Assembly (NCBI GenBank): GCA_020205615.1
Contig: CM035153.1
Span: forward strand, 96,934,792-96,998,791
Direction: 5' to 3'
DNA from: Panax quinquefolius
Taxonomy: Eukaryota; Streptophyta; Magnoliopsida; Apiales; Araliaceae
Length of the DNA stretch: 64,000 bases
Part shown: positions 24,561-36,037 of the stretch, piece by piece
Layout of the letters: every line of letters begins with the position of its first letter
Position numbering within the stretch: the first letter of the stretch is position 1
Position numbers and translations under genes: made by a program
Notes under the pieces: model-generated
Seen by the model: only the letters and a program-made list of their open reading frames with translations
Told to the model about the DNA's origin: nothing
Database searches by the model: none

Positions 24561-25725
24561 TTGTAGGTTATAAACCTTAGGTAGGAATACCGTAGGCTAT
24601 AACCTTAAAGAAGGAAAGTAAAGATAATGAAAGAATAAGCTCAAATAGATTTTGAACAATAAGAAGTAATTTAAGAAATTTATATAGAAGGGATTAAAAT
24701 ATGCGTGAAAGGATTCAAAGAAAAATCTCACAGAGTTATAAGGAATATGAATGTGGGGTTACCCAACTCCAATAATAAGAATGTAAGGTGATAATAAATA
24801 GACAATGTCTATAAGAAGAGAATGATAAGAAGGAAAGTGAAAATAATGAAAGAATAAGCTCAAATAGAGTTTGAACAATAAGAAGTAATTTAAGAAATTT
24901 ATATAGAAGGGATTAAAACATGCGTGAAAGGATTCAAAGAAAAATCTCACAGAGTTATAAGGAATATGAATGTGGGGTTACCCAACTCCAATAATAAGAA
25001 TGTAAGGTGATAATAAATAGACAATGTCTATAAGAAGAGAATGATAAAGAAGTTAAGAATAAAAAAAGTTATATTTGAGTATGGTATAATTGTACTCTTT
25101 AATGGTTAATGTATGGTATCTAGGCTAAACGATTCCTTCATAGAGCGGAGGTATATATGAACTAGCAACTCAAAACCTAGTTTGTTGGTTATTTGTGGGA
25201 AACCACTCAGCGTACCATATTAAAACTGTTAGAGACTCGATGTGTACCAAGTATAAAAAATGGATACGTATGATGAAAATGTATAACTCAAATGAATTGT
25301 TGTGCAATGTAAATAAAGTTAGAAATTCTTAAAGGAAGAATTGTTATATAAACAAGAAAATTCAAAGAAGAATCTTGAAGAGATATAAAGATAAGAAATG
25401 GGAGTTACCCTAACTCCAATAACCAAGATAACGAATAATGATGAATAGACAAAGCCTGTAAGATTAAAAGCATAAACGAAATCGTAAATGATGAAGAAAG
25501 AAAGAAAAAGGATCGTAAAACAAAATGATCACGAGTTAAGAAAAGAATTTTAAGGGAGATGATTATAGAATAAGATCACCACGTGATATGTTTAAGTTAT
25601 AAAAGAAAGATGGTTTGTAATGTTTGAATAATTATAGCTTGATGCTATGAAGATAATATAGTATGAAATAGTACGAGGTAAACTCGCGAGGAGTTATAAA
25701 TGATGAGGTATGAAAAACTCATATT
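24561..25725 (+). mobile_element. Chromovirus leader, interrupted
   Basis: AT-rich internal leader after the primer-binding site, with no open coding frame. It holds a tandem duplication (24611-25048) and a third diverged unit near 25360-25460. It ends at the ATATT flank of an inserted solo LTR. Confidence 0.6.
24611..25048 (+). repeat. 219-bp tandem duplication
   Basis: Two nearly identical 219-bp units, both starting AAGGAAAGT and including GAATGTGGGGTTACCCAACT. The high identity suggests a recent duplication compared with the third diverged copy near 25360. Confidence 0.9.
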
Positions 25726-26442
25726 TATGAAAGCCCCGAATCTGGGTCCTAAATCACCGCGGATCCGGTACAATCATTCTATCACTATTTCTATTGCGAA
25801 AGATATAAACATAAATTATTTATACAATAAACATACACATAATTACCCCAAGGTCGAGTAACCTTAACTTATTACACAATTCATAAACTATCTCACATAT
25901 AACATATTTATCAAACTATACTATTACAAATTAGCTGCACATTTTATCCCAAGCTGAACTTGGCTTTAACCTTTTCCTGTATCCGAACGCATTCGCCTTA
26001 TCTGTAATATTTATCATGATATAGCAAGGGTGAGCATGAAAGTTTCAACAAGTTTAAATCTATTAAGATATATCATGATTGAAAGAGTCCGAATAATAAA
26101 AGTGGCTATAATTCATTGATATAGTTGTGAATTAGCACGAACAAAATTTTGGTGAACAACTATTGAACATGAACAAATATATCTGGACCAACTGGTAATA
26201 AAGGTGATCGACCTTTCATACGACCTATACATGCAATATATCTGCAGTACAATTCTCTGATGGCAATCAAAGAATGATTAACCATAAGCATATTTGAATG
26301 AAACAAGTCTTAGTAGAGTTAAGTAAAACTTGCACAGGCAATTTGATTCTGAATTCACGCATTCTATATCGCTTTATCAAGAAGACCTAATATTAGTAAT
26401 ATAGATCTCAAATATTAGAATAACATCATCATAATATAATAC

Positions 26443-26443
<1 letters not shown>

Positions 26444-26482
<39 letters not shown>

Positions 26483-26700
26483 GGAGAGAAGTTAAGCGAA
26501 CCTTAAAAAGCGAACAAAAAGATTAGTAAATGCGTCTTTTGGTGTCTATGGCGACAGTTCGATCCATCCATCGCCATAGCTATGTAGTCTTTAGCGATTG
26601 CCAACTGTCGCATGTGAACCAAAGACGACGGTTAAATCTTTGGTTCGCTCTTTAAGGTTAAACTTTAAGCCGGACCGTAAATATATATATATATATATAT
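26444..26700. mobile_element. MITE-like element in a TA microsatellite
   Basis: A roughly 200-bp sequence (about 26481-26680) is bounded on both sides by long TA runs. Its ends are imperfect inverted repeats: GTTAAGCGAACCTTAAAAAG on the left, and the inverse of TTTAACCTTAAAGAGCGAAC on the right. Its middle has CTATGGCG and CGCCATAG, able to form an inner hairpin. TA flanks suit a Tc1/mariner-like or PIF-like MITE, but the flanking microsatellite hides the true duplication. Confidence 0.6.
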
Positions 26701-29275
26701 AGAATAACCTAAACACATAACACATAACCCTATCGGTCTATCAAAGACATAACACTTAGCATCGAGTCATACTATTTAATTACAAGTTGAATCAAATGAA
26801 AAGTCTAACATCCCGATGATTACATTGGACAATTATCGAGTTTAAGTTCAATTAAACTCTCTTTAAAACACTTAACAATTTCTTAGATAATCATATTATC
26901 GATCAAAATAATTTTCATAGACTTGTAATAATTTTCGGATAATTAATATCATTTATCATAATTTTTCAATCACTTATATCGTATTTAAATGAATTAAATA
27001 CCACATAATACCTTAATCATTAATATTTATTTATTATTAAATATTAATGAAAATCATAACATAATATTATAATATAATTATAATATATCAAAGTATTTTA
27101 ATACCTTAAAATCATATTTATATGATTTTAAATACTTAAATCCATTATCCAGATAATTACTTTTAATATTAAAATATTAATATTTTCATGGCAAAATATC
27201 AAAAGTTATATTTTATAACTTAAAATATTTTTATTACACATAAATCATTTTTATATGATTTTAAATCATTAATTCCATTTTTCCATAATTTATTTAATAT
27301 ATTAATTAAATTAATTAATTACCATTAATAATAATTTATTAATGAATTTCATCACAAAATATCAAAATCATTGAAAATAACTTAAAATATTTTCTTATAT
27401 AATATATATTTTAAATGATTTTTCATGTATTAAAATCATTTTAAATAATTTATTTAATATTATAATTAAATAAATTAAATACCATTATATTCCAAAAATA
27501 TTAAATATTTATGAAATATACTCTAAATAATTAAAAACTAATTTTTCAGGCTTCAAAATATTTTTTTATAATTTATTATGTATTTTTAATAATTAAAAAC
27601 CATTTTTATCTATTTATTAATTAAAATAAATAAATTTCCGAATTTAAGTGTCGCTAAAGGTTGCTTTAGGGACAAAACCGTCGCTGAAAGTGTTCTTGGG
27701 ATGTTCTTCAACAAACCCAGAAACTCATGTCAGACACCAAGATGGTAGGTTTGACCGGCTTTGATTTACAGCCCGATCATGTTTTTGGCTAAATTATGGT
27801 TCAATCTTGTAGTACATATGTAGTACTACAACTATCTATCATTAACAAAGTCATAATGTAACAAGACATCAAGATCAGACCCTTCAAAATTTCAGTCAGA
27901 CAGCTCCTGGGCTTTTTGGGTAATCCCAGAATCCCAGGCAGCTTTAGGTACTACTTTGGGGCTCAATTATTTATATGTTCTGGACATTGAATAGGTGGTT
28001 TCTTGCTTCCTAGATCTAATACACATGTCAAGGAACAAGTAAACATCAACATAACAGTTCAACTAAAAGGAAATCACTAGATAAAATCTGGTCAAACCTT
28101 GTCAAAATTATTACTTAACAGTTTTCTGGGTTTTCGGGAAACGGTAAACATGATCAATCTGCTTAGTTTGACCAACTACCACGCCCGATCTATTGATTAC
28201 TTGTGGGATCTAAAGCCATAACTTTAAAGTACATATACCAGGCTACAAGTTGGTTATAACAACAACATTAAAACACATTAAATCTGTCAGATCTGGGCCG
28301 TTCAAAAGGTTGTCAAACGATGTTCATGTTGTTCTGGGTTGCCCAGATTTTCATACGGCCAATTGGTCAATGGTGGTTTGACCCTAATTATTTCTGTGAT
28401 TCTGAGCAACATAATGGTGATCTATTGACTTTAGTATATAGATTACTTGCCAGGCTACAACTACAAAACGACAACTAGACCAAACCATTAATAGAAAGCA
28501 AGATCAGGGACGTTTAAAATCTTGTCAGACCACTTGGAAAAATTCTGGGTTACCCAGATTCAAGTTTTGTGCTTGGTCAACAGACTTTGACCGTCCTTAT
28601 CTTACAATCTAAGTATGATCTGAGCTTGATTCAAGTCTCAGATCAAAGCCCTAACATCAAAGAACAGATCTATAACATAAAGTACACCAAACATCAAACA
28701 CACACAGATCTAAGGCCTCTGACATATGACTGTCAGGCCACTTTTTGAAATTTTTCTAGATTTCTAAAAATGCTATTTTTGAGTATCAAAATGATATGGA
28801 TCTAGGTTTTGACAACCTAGATCATCAAATGACACTAAAATACACAACTTTAACCCATCAACAACAACATTTAACATCAAATCATCAGATTTCTAAGATT
28901 AGGGTTTTATACCTTTAAAACTTTGATCTTTGATTTCTGATCATTGAATCTAATTATGGAAATCTATACAGTGATCATGGCTCAATATTTCACTCTCTCT
29001 CACTCTAGATTTCGGATTTTGTAGAGAGAGAAAGGGTTGGATAGAATGCTAAGGAAAGTAAGAGATTTTTCTTACTTTTACAACTTATATCTAGCTCCTT
29101 GATTCAATGAATTGGTTGGTTGCTGGGATAAAAAGTCACATGCTAAGCTAGGGTTAGGGCTAGCCACCCCCTACAAGATCATGGCAAGACTTGCTCACTT
29201 CCCTCCAATAATGCACAAAAGGGTAAATTGGACATTTGGCTTTTCAAATTTAGTGGCATACTTGTCATTTACCCT

Positions 29276-29335
29276 AACCCTTAGGGTTTAGGGTTTAACC
29301 CTTAGGGTTTAACCCTTAGGGTTAAAACCTAAGGT
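29276..29335 (-). repeat. Telobox cluster in LTR-II
   Basis: Three exact TTAGGGTTT motifs (29281-29289, 29288-29296, 29302-29310) in overlapping telomere-like order. Further single copies are near 29515, 29540, 29560, 29670 and 29720. Confidence 0.85.
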
Positions 29336-30027
29336 TCTAAAAATAATTTTTTTTAAATATTTTCAATTTAGGTTTTCAAAATAGAAAAAATTAATATTTC
29401 TAAATTATAATTAGGATTTTTTTAATTAAATTTTAATTTCCCAATCATAATTCAATATTGATAATTAGGATTAATAATTCCTAATTAAAATTGCTAATTT
29501 AGCAATTTGGTCCATTAGGGTTTCAAACGGAATAATTAGGGTTTTAAACCTTAAAATTAGGGTTTTCCAAATAGTCAATTAGGTTTATCCCTAATTAGGT
29601 TTGCAATTAAAATACAAAAATCTTATACATAGCATTTAAATTCCCAAATTAGGATTATAATATCCGAATTAGGGTTTTAAATTTTTGAAACTGAAATTAC
29701 TATTTTCAGAACCGATTTTTAGGGTTTTCTTATAAATTGAAGAAATTTATAACTGAATGTGGACGTTCTAAATATATACATAGGGTTTGGACACTGATAA
29801 AATTTATCTGGTCAACCCTTGAACCTTAACCACATTCTGTACACATATAATACCATATTCACAGAACCCCTAATCCTGAATAATTCACTACAAGAAATTT
29901 TTTAATTCACAAAATTCCTTACCAGAAAACTCAAATCCATTCACTTATTTTCTGTCTAGGTTTATTATTCAACCTTTAATCTATCATTTAAGATTTAATT
30001 AATTTTCTAAATTCTCGAGTCGTCACA

Positions 30028-30548
30028 GTATTGAGCAAAGAGTAAGTTATAAGCAAGATAAATTTAGGTGGGGATTTCAATTGAGGACTCATGTGATGGC
30101 TGAGTTGTACAAGCTATTGTATGGGCGAGGGTTTTGTGCTTGCACACAGTTTATCCCATTGATATACATTGGAATGTTGGTGTCGCGCTATCAATGTATA
30201 TATGGTGAAAATGTGATTCTTTTGTCATGTGTATATTTGATAGTTGGAAACTATTAAGATTAGTCAGATATTATTAGGATTAGGTACGGTTCTTAAAACT
30301 AATGCATATGGTAAGTTTGTGACTCACAATAATATGGTATGTTTTGAACCCCTCGGCGAATGGACGCCTATGGTCTGACTAGGATAAGTTCTTAAACTCA
30401 TACTATTATGGCAAGTTCCTGAACTTCCAATGTGCGGTAAGTTTGATGAACTATACTGGGGATATAGGAGGACTGTAAGTTGAAATACAAGAATATTTAG
30501 TATAAAGATTGAAATTGATGGAGAAAAGTAGATATTCCAAATCTTCTA
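30028..30548 (+). mobile_element. LTR/chromovirus remnant between solo LTRs
   Basis: This is continuous with 33412-34342 once the solo LTR at 30549 is removed. The second half has GCAAGTTCCTGAACTTCC, the U5-type string of the Tekay-like LTRs. The first half has a weak integrase-like reading (MAELYKLLYGRG). The exact source is unresolved. Confidence 0.4.
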
Positions 30549-32205
30549 TGTAAGACCCCGAATTTTTTTTAATAAAATGGAATTTAATCTATTTATTATT
30601 TTGAAATAGTAAGGGTTGATTTAATTAATGTGGTTAGTTATGGGTAAAATGCACAAATATTTCGAATAAGCAAGTGGTTATAAAATATTCATTATTGTCG
30701 GGGAATATTCGTTTGGTCGTGGAATATTCGTACTATCGGGAATATTAAATGACGAGTATGAGTCTTTTTTATGGGCCCCATAACGAAAAAGCGATTGGAT
30801 GAAGAAAATGACAAATATAAGTTATTTATAAATAACGACGTAGTTATACTGAATTAATCTTGTTGGAATACCCGGTGGTTAAAAACACACTAATCTGGCG
30901 TTGTTGAGCAAGTAGCATTTGCGGTATTGCACCAATTATTGATTCTTACGTAAGAAGGCACTACTCAATAATTGTTACGATGAATTACTATTCATTATTT
31001 TATTTTATTGATTCAATAATTGTTGCATTGATATTTTATATTCTTTGTTTTTGATAAATTGTCATTACAAGTATTTTCCATTATCGGAGACAATAATTCA
31101 TATTATCTGAATAATATTATTGGATAACATTATTGGTAATGTCTAGAAAGTTACATCTAAGGAGAGGTTTGGTCACCTAATTGCGCGCACCAAGAAGAGA
31201 GATCCTTATTGGAAAGCCCCTCTTTCTGGGAGGGCTACCTAGTTGCGATCTTGTGATTCTGTAATATTATTTGTGAATAATTAATTATTGATTTATATGA
31301 TGAGGAAAATATTAATTTTATGTGGATATAGATGGAGAAAATTTTTAATGTGACAATTGTTGAAAATTAATATTTTATCTTTTACGATAAAATAATTCAT
31401 TTAAATATATTATTTTAATAATATATTAACGGTGATATTTTTATAATGAATGTGGGATATATGAGTATACGAGGAGGAAGAGTATTTTTGTTGCAATAAA
31501 TGTTTAAAACATGTTAAACATGCTGGTGGACCCCATTTATTGGTGAGAAATTTGATTATAGCTTGTAAAATCGCTTGGTTTGTGGATTTCGGTCAATTTC
31601 ATTTGGAATTTGGAAAAACTTCCTTCGTAGAAAGTTGTAGATAATGGAATTTCCTATGGAAAGTCGCGAGTTCAAATTTTTCTGATAAAAGGGCTATTTA
31701 TTATGAATTATTGAAGTTCCGAAGCTCCGAAATAATTGATTTTTGGAAGTTTAAAATAATTTAAATAAGAAAAACGTTTTTTTGTGTTTGGTGGGCATCT
31801 TTAACACATGCTAAGTTGCTGAATTCAGATGATTCTAAGTGGGCGTAGACAAATTAATATATATATTATTATTATATTAAATTTTCTACTTTGGTGTTCT
31901 AAGCATTTTCTATAAATAAGGTGCTTGGGTTAGAATTGAAAATCACACCGTAAACTGAAGTTTTTCTCTCTATATTATCGAAAGCGTATTCTTGTGAGTA
32001 TTTTGAGTATACTTTGAGTATTTCTATCTGATTGCAAGTTCAAGTCATAGCTTTATATCCAGGTGTTTCAACTAGAAAGTATTGTCTTTAGAGGTAAGGG
32101 ATGTTATTTTATTCGAAAATGATATTATTTCTATAATATCATTATCTTAGAAATATTGGTTGGAACTTTTTATCAAATTTGGAACTTTTTCATATGCAGG
32201 TTACT

Positions 32206-32298
32206 TATTCATGAGTTATTATTCATGAGTTACTATTCACGAGTTACTATTCATGAGTTCTTATTCACGAGTTCTTATTCACGAGTACTATTCACGAA
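32206..32298 (+). repeat. 15-bp tandem repeat in the LTR leader
   Basis: Six or so units of about 15 bp built on GAGTTACTATTCAC and close variants. They lie upstream of the hairpin array in the same LTR. Confidence 0.85.
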
Positions 32299-32646
32299 GC
32301 GTGATGATGTTTTTTGTGAAATTTCTATCTTTTGGTGTCTGAGTCACTATTCACGTATCTGGCACTATTAGTATATCGACACTTTATTCACTTAATACCT
32401 AGACTATTCATAGAAAAATAAAATTTCTTCTTTTTGTCCAAAATATCTATTACGGATACTAGCTTTGATTGTATCCATGTTTTGATCATTCTTGAATTTT
32501 ACTGCACTTTGATTACTTATGAAGTATTTTTGAACTTGGATTGTTTAAAATATGAATCCTTAATAATTGTTCTTTTGTTTCACTGGATTCGTTTCCTTTA
32601 AAATATTTTTCATCATCCTCGGTCCTAAATGATGATATTCTTGAAT

Positions 32647-32831
32647 ATCTTTGCTTTTGTAGTGCAAAGATGAATGATTTCTTGATGAATATCTTTGGCC
32701 CGTAGTGCGAAGATGAGCAGTGTTGAGATGAACATGATCGATGATTAATATCTTTGGCTCATAGTGCAAAGATGAGCAGTGTTTAGATGAACATGACAGT
32801 GATGAATATCTTTGGCCTGTAGTGCAAAGAT
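32647..32831 (+). repeat. Four-hairpin array in the LTR leader
   Basis: Four units at 32647, 32691, 32750 and 32808 each form ATCTTTG, a loop containing GTAGTG or ATAGTG, then CAAAGAT. Copy 1 has an 8-bp stem (ATCTTTGC with GCAAAGAT). Copy 2 has CGAAGAT, which keeps pairing by a G-U wobble. Spacing is 44, 59 and 58 bp. Confidence 0.8.
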
Positions 32832-33411
32832 GAATATTTGATTCGGATATATATTGATTGATGTTACTGAGGGGATAAAATATCGACGATGGACTTTTAA
32901 ATTCATATATAGAAGATAGTAGTTTGCATTCTCTACTTAACTCTTCTAATGAATTATTATTTCCGCTGCGAAGATTGATTTAAAACTGGTTGTCTATTGT
33001 ATTCTATTAGATTTTTCCCTGTTGGAGATTAACGATAATTTGTTGTATATTATCTTAGTCATAATATTCTTTACTGGGCTAGTTGAGCTTACCCTTTTCC
33101 TTTTTGTTCCATTTTTCTTCTCAGGAGGCGAGAATGTAGCGAGTACTAGTCGGGGTATGGAATGTAGGTTCTAGAGAGAGTTGTTTAGTAGTCCTCACTA
33201 TTTTTGTAAAATAATGTATCAATAATTTTGATGGGGATTTATTTGCGTGTGGATATTGTCTAGAAGACAATAATTGTATTTAAACTCACAGTATATATGT
33301 TGTCGTATTTTGCACGACAAATGTATTAATAAAGTTGTAGTTATTTCTATACCATGTATTTGGCGACTCAGAATGGGTTGGATGGAATGGACCTATTTTG
33401 GGGGCGTCACA

Positions 33412-33768
33412 TTCTAGCTTTGCTAGATTTTAGAAATTTATTGACTTCGTGCTGATGATTATACTTTTGATTTTTGAAAAAAATGTTGGGTCACACTAGT
33501 GAACTAGAGAATTTTTTTAAAATAGTGCTATTATTTGCGTATCTATGCTGTTTGTTTCGGCTAGATAAAAAAAATGATTTTTAAAATTTTCAAAATATAT
33601 TTTAATTATATGTATCGGGTGATATGATAAACGATGAAGTCATCAATGCAATGGAACATGGTGTTGGATGTGATCATGTGATCGTCAGCCCACTATGGTG
33701 AGATATAGTATGACAACGTCATAATCATGACTCCATAAAAGGATTTTTGAGATTTCTTTGAGATATGA

Positions 33769-33808
<40 letters not shown>

Positions 33809-34342
33809 CGATTGATGTCCGAATTGTTATAGAAGTCAATGCTATTTGATTCAGCTAGACGATTATTAAAAGATGTTCATGAAATTCAAGCGTTTCTTGA
33901 GAAGTTATACCAAACCAAATTACTTTGGTGCAGATTCAGATGTTGAAAAGCTGATATGAACAACCCTTTTATAGGGGAGTACACGGAAGCGTTTAGATGT
34001 TTGTGCACAATACATGGTACGAATGGCTGATCACCCTAAGTACGGGAGTCCCTACAGTCTAATGACTGCTAAGGTTTCAGTTGAAAGAGTACTTATAACC
34101 GTGGACAGAGTGCACAATACATCGTACGAAGGGCTTAACACCCTAAGTACGGGAGTCCCTACAGTCTAATGATTGTTAAGGTTTAAGTTAAAAGAGTACT
34201 TATAACCGTGGACGTAGTTCAAAGTCTTATGACCACTCAGCATGATTTGAAATCTTTTAAATTCCTGAGTTATTCATACTGCTTCCCAATTATTGAACAA
34301 TTGTGGAAGATTATTTCTATTCTAAAAGGAGAATGTGGTAAG
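33412..34342 (+). mobile_element. Tekay-like LTR U5 remnant with 107-bp duplication
   Basis: It resembles 59220-59440 of the LTR-I copy: ACCAAATTACTTTGGTGCAG, TATAGGGGAGTAC, GTACGGGAGTCCCTACAGTC. A 107-bp unit starting GTGCACAATACAT is present twice (34003 and 34110). A TA microsatellite is at 33771-33806. It is interrupted at 34343 by the next solo LTR. Confidence 0.65.
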
Positions 34343-34927
34343 TGTAATAACCCAATATTTTCAATAAGAAATTTTACGAATAATTATATATATATATATA
34401 TATATATAATGGTGGGAATATGTGCAAGTAAAGTATATGTATATATCTGATAAATAAAATTATTTATTAGATGTAAATAATTTCTTATTAGACTTATTGA
34501 TCATTATAGATTATATTCTTATAATAAATTAATTTTGTAATAAAAACTTTTATTATTTATTTTCCATGAAAATATGATTATTGTATATATGATATAGATT
34601 TTATGATATGTATTTATTATATTGATTAAGTTAATTATTTTAACTTAATTAATAATGGTATCTATGAAGGTTATATGGGATATGAATTCAAACTCCTAAG
34701 TTTGAATTTTGAATAAGGAATGAGAATAATAATACAATATTATTTATATTCCGATAATATAAACATGTCTTATATGTGTGTAATGTTAATGTGTGGAACA
34801 ATTATAGTAAAATAGTATAAAATCTTAGCATTACTGATAAACTATAGTACAGAGTCAAATATGACTGTAATGTTTGTTAAGTTATGTGTTATGTAATTAA
34901 TGACTATTATTATGATTAATGTTAATT

Positions 34928-35390
34928 AGGTAAACCCTAATTAATATTTAGAAACCCTAATTACTAGAATAGAACCCTAATTGCTAAGTTATAAACCCTA
35001 ATTACTAACTTTAGCAAGCTTATGGTGATTAGTACATTATAAAGTCTACTTTACAAGTCTAAGGTGATTAGGAAACCTAATTAATACACAATTCTAGATT
35101 TAAAGCTTAGGAAACCTTAGGATTAAAACCTAAGGGTTAAACCCTAAGGGTCAAACCCTAGAGGTTAGAATGAATTGTCAACCTTGTCACAAAAAGTAAA
35201 AGTCAAATGACCAAATTGCCATTCTTGCATTATTTAATAGATAACTTGTAGAACTTGCCATAACTTTAGTTGGTGACCAACTCTAGCTAGTCATGTGGTC
35301 TAGTAATAGCCTTTAATCAATAAAAATTTGCTAGACATGATCAACCATGAGCATTACACCATGTTATATAAGATCAAAGAGAGAGAAAGG
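34928..35390 (+). promoter_or_regulatory. Telobox cluster, TATA box and GA tract in LTR-II
   Basis: Exact AAACCCTAA motifs near 34933, 34951, 34984 and 35136, then TATATAAG at 35365, then AGAGAGAG at 35378. This is the clearest copy of the LTR-II promoter arrangement. Motif roles are known for plant genes and inferred here. Confidence 0.5.
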
Positions 35391-35480
35391 TTGCTAACTT
35401 GCTCATTTATACACCAATACTCAACCAAGACTCTCTCAACTTCAAACCTCCGAAATTACCTTGCTAGACCAGTCCCTAAT

Positions 35481-36037
35481 CACTACTACAAAACTATAAA
35501 AAGACAACACTTAAAAGATGAAGTTTTTATAAAAAAATGTTGTTGTTTTTTTTTATAACGTTTTTTAATAAAACGTTGTAGATACATATGAAAAAACGTT
35601 ATGTATTTATAAGCACAATTTTTAATTTTAAATAGATAACATTTTAAACGTATTGTATGGTATTAATATTCTTTGTAATTTGCATTACGAAGAATTATTG
35701 GGATGTAAACGTATTGTATGGTATTAATATTCTTTGTAATTTTAGCTATATATCATGGCATTAGCATATTGCAGGTGCATTGGTAATATAGGTGAACCAC
35801 AACCTTTTTTTTTCTTTTTTTTTTAATCTACAACATTTTAAAAACGTTGTGTGAAAGTGCCTAAACGTTGTCTGATATATTAAACTACAACATTTTTATC
35901 CAGAAAACGTTGTGGAATCATACATTCTACAACGTTGTGTAAGGGTGTCAAATAGATGACACCCTTAACCATGACGTTTTTCTAACTGAAACCACAACGT
36001 TTTTTCTGCGTTGTCTATTTACTGTTTTGTAGTAGTG
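35481..36037 (-). mobile_element. CACTA MITE, deletion derivative of the 7966 element
   Basis: Starts CACTACTACAAAAC and ends with its inverse GTTTTGTAGTAGTG. The flanking duplication AAT is exact (35478-35480, 36038-36040). Read on the minus strand its first 150 bp match the left end of the CACTA at 7966 (AGTAAATAGACAACGCAG, AAAACGTTGTGGTTTCAGT, GTGTCATCTATTTGACACCC). It also keeps the GGTTCACCTATATTACCAAT block found at 8300. It has no coding capacity and would depend on a transposase elsewhere. Confidence 0.92.

Larger units (their letters stand above)
25726..30027 (-). mobile_element. Solo LTR (LTR-II family), minus
   Basis: Its minus-strand start is TGTGACGACTCGAGAATTTAG-like (ending at 30027), closely matching the LTR at 62107. 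Its other end is the inverse of TTCGGGGCTTTCATA, a decayed form of the TCACA terminus. The flanks are ATATT and GTATT, four of five bases matching. Length 4.3 kb, no primer-binding site, no genes. It carries a telobox cluster (29281-29730), a GA tract (about 29021) and a nested miniature element at 26481. Confidence 0.8.
30549..33411 (+). mobile_element. Solo LTR of a third gypsy family
   Basis: Starts TGTAAGACCCCGAATTTTT and ends GGGGGCGTCACA. The exact 5-bp duplication TTCTA flanks it (30544-30548 and 33412-33416). Length 2863 bp, with no primer-binding site or genes, so it is a solo LTR. U5 holds a 15-bp repeat tract (32206-32298), a hairpin array (32647-32831) and a GGGCTAGTTGAGCTTACCC motif near 33078. 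It does not share U3 with LTR-I or LTR-II. Confidence 0.92.
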
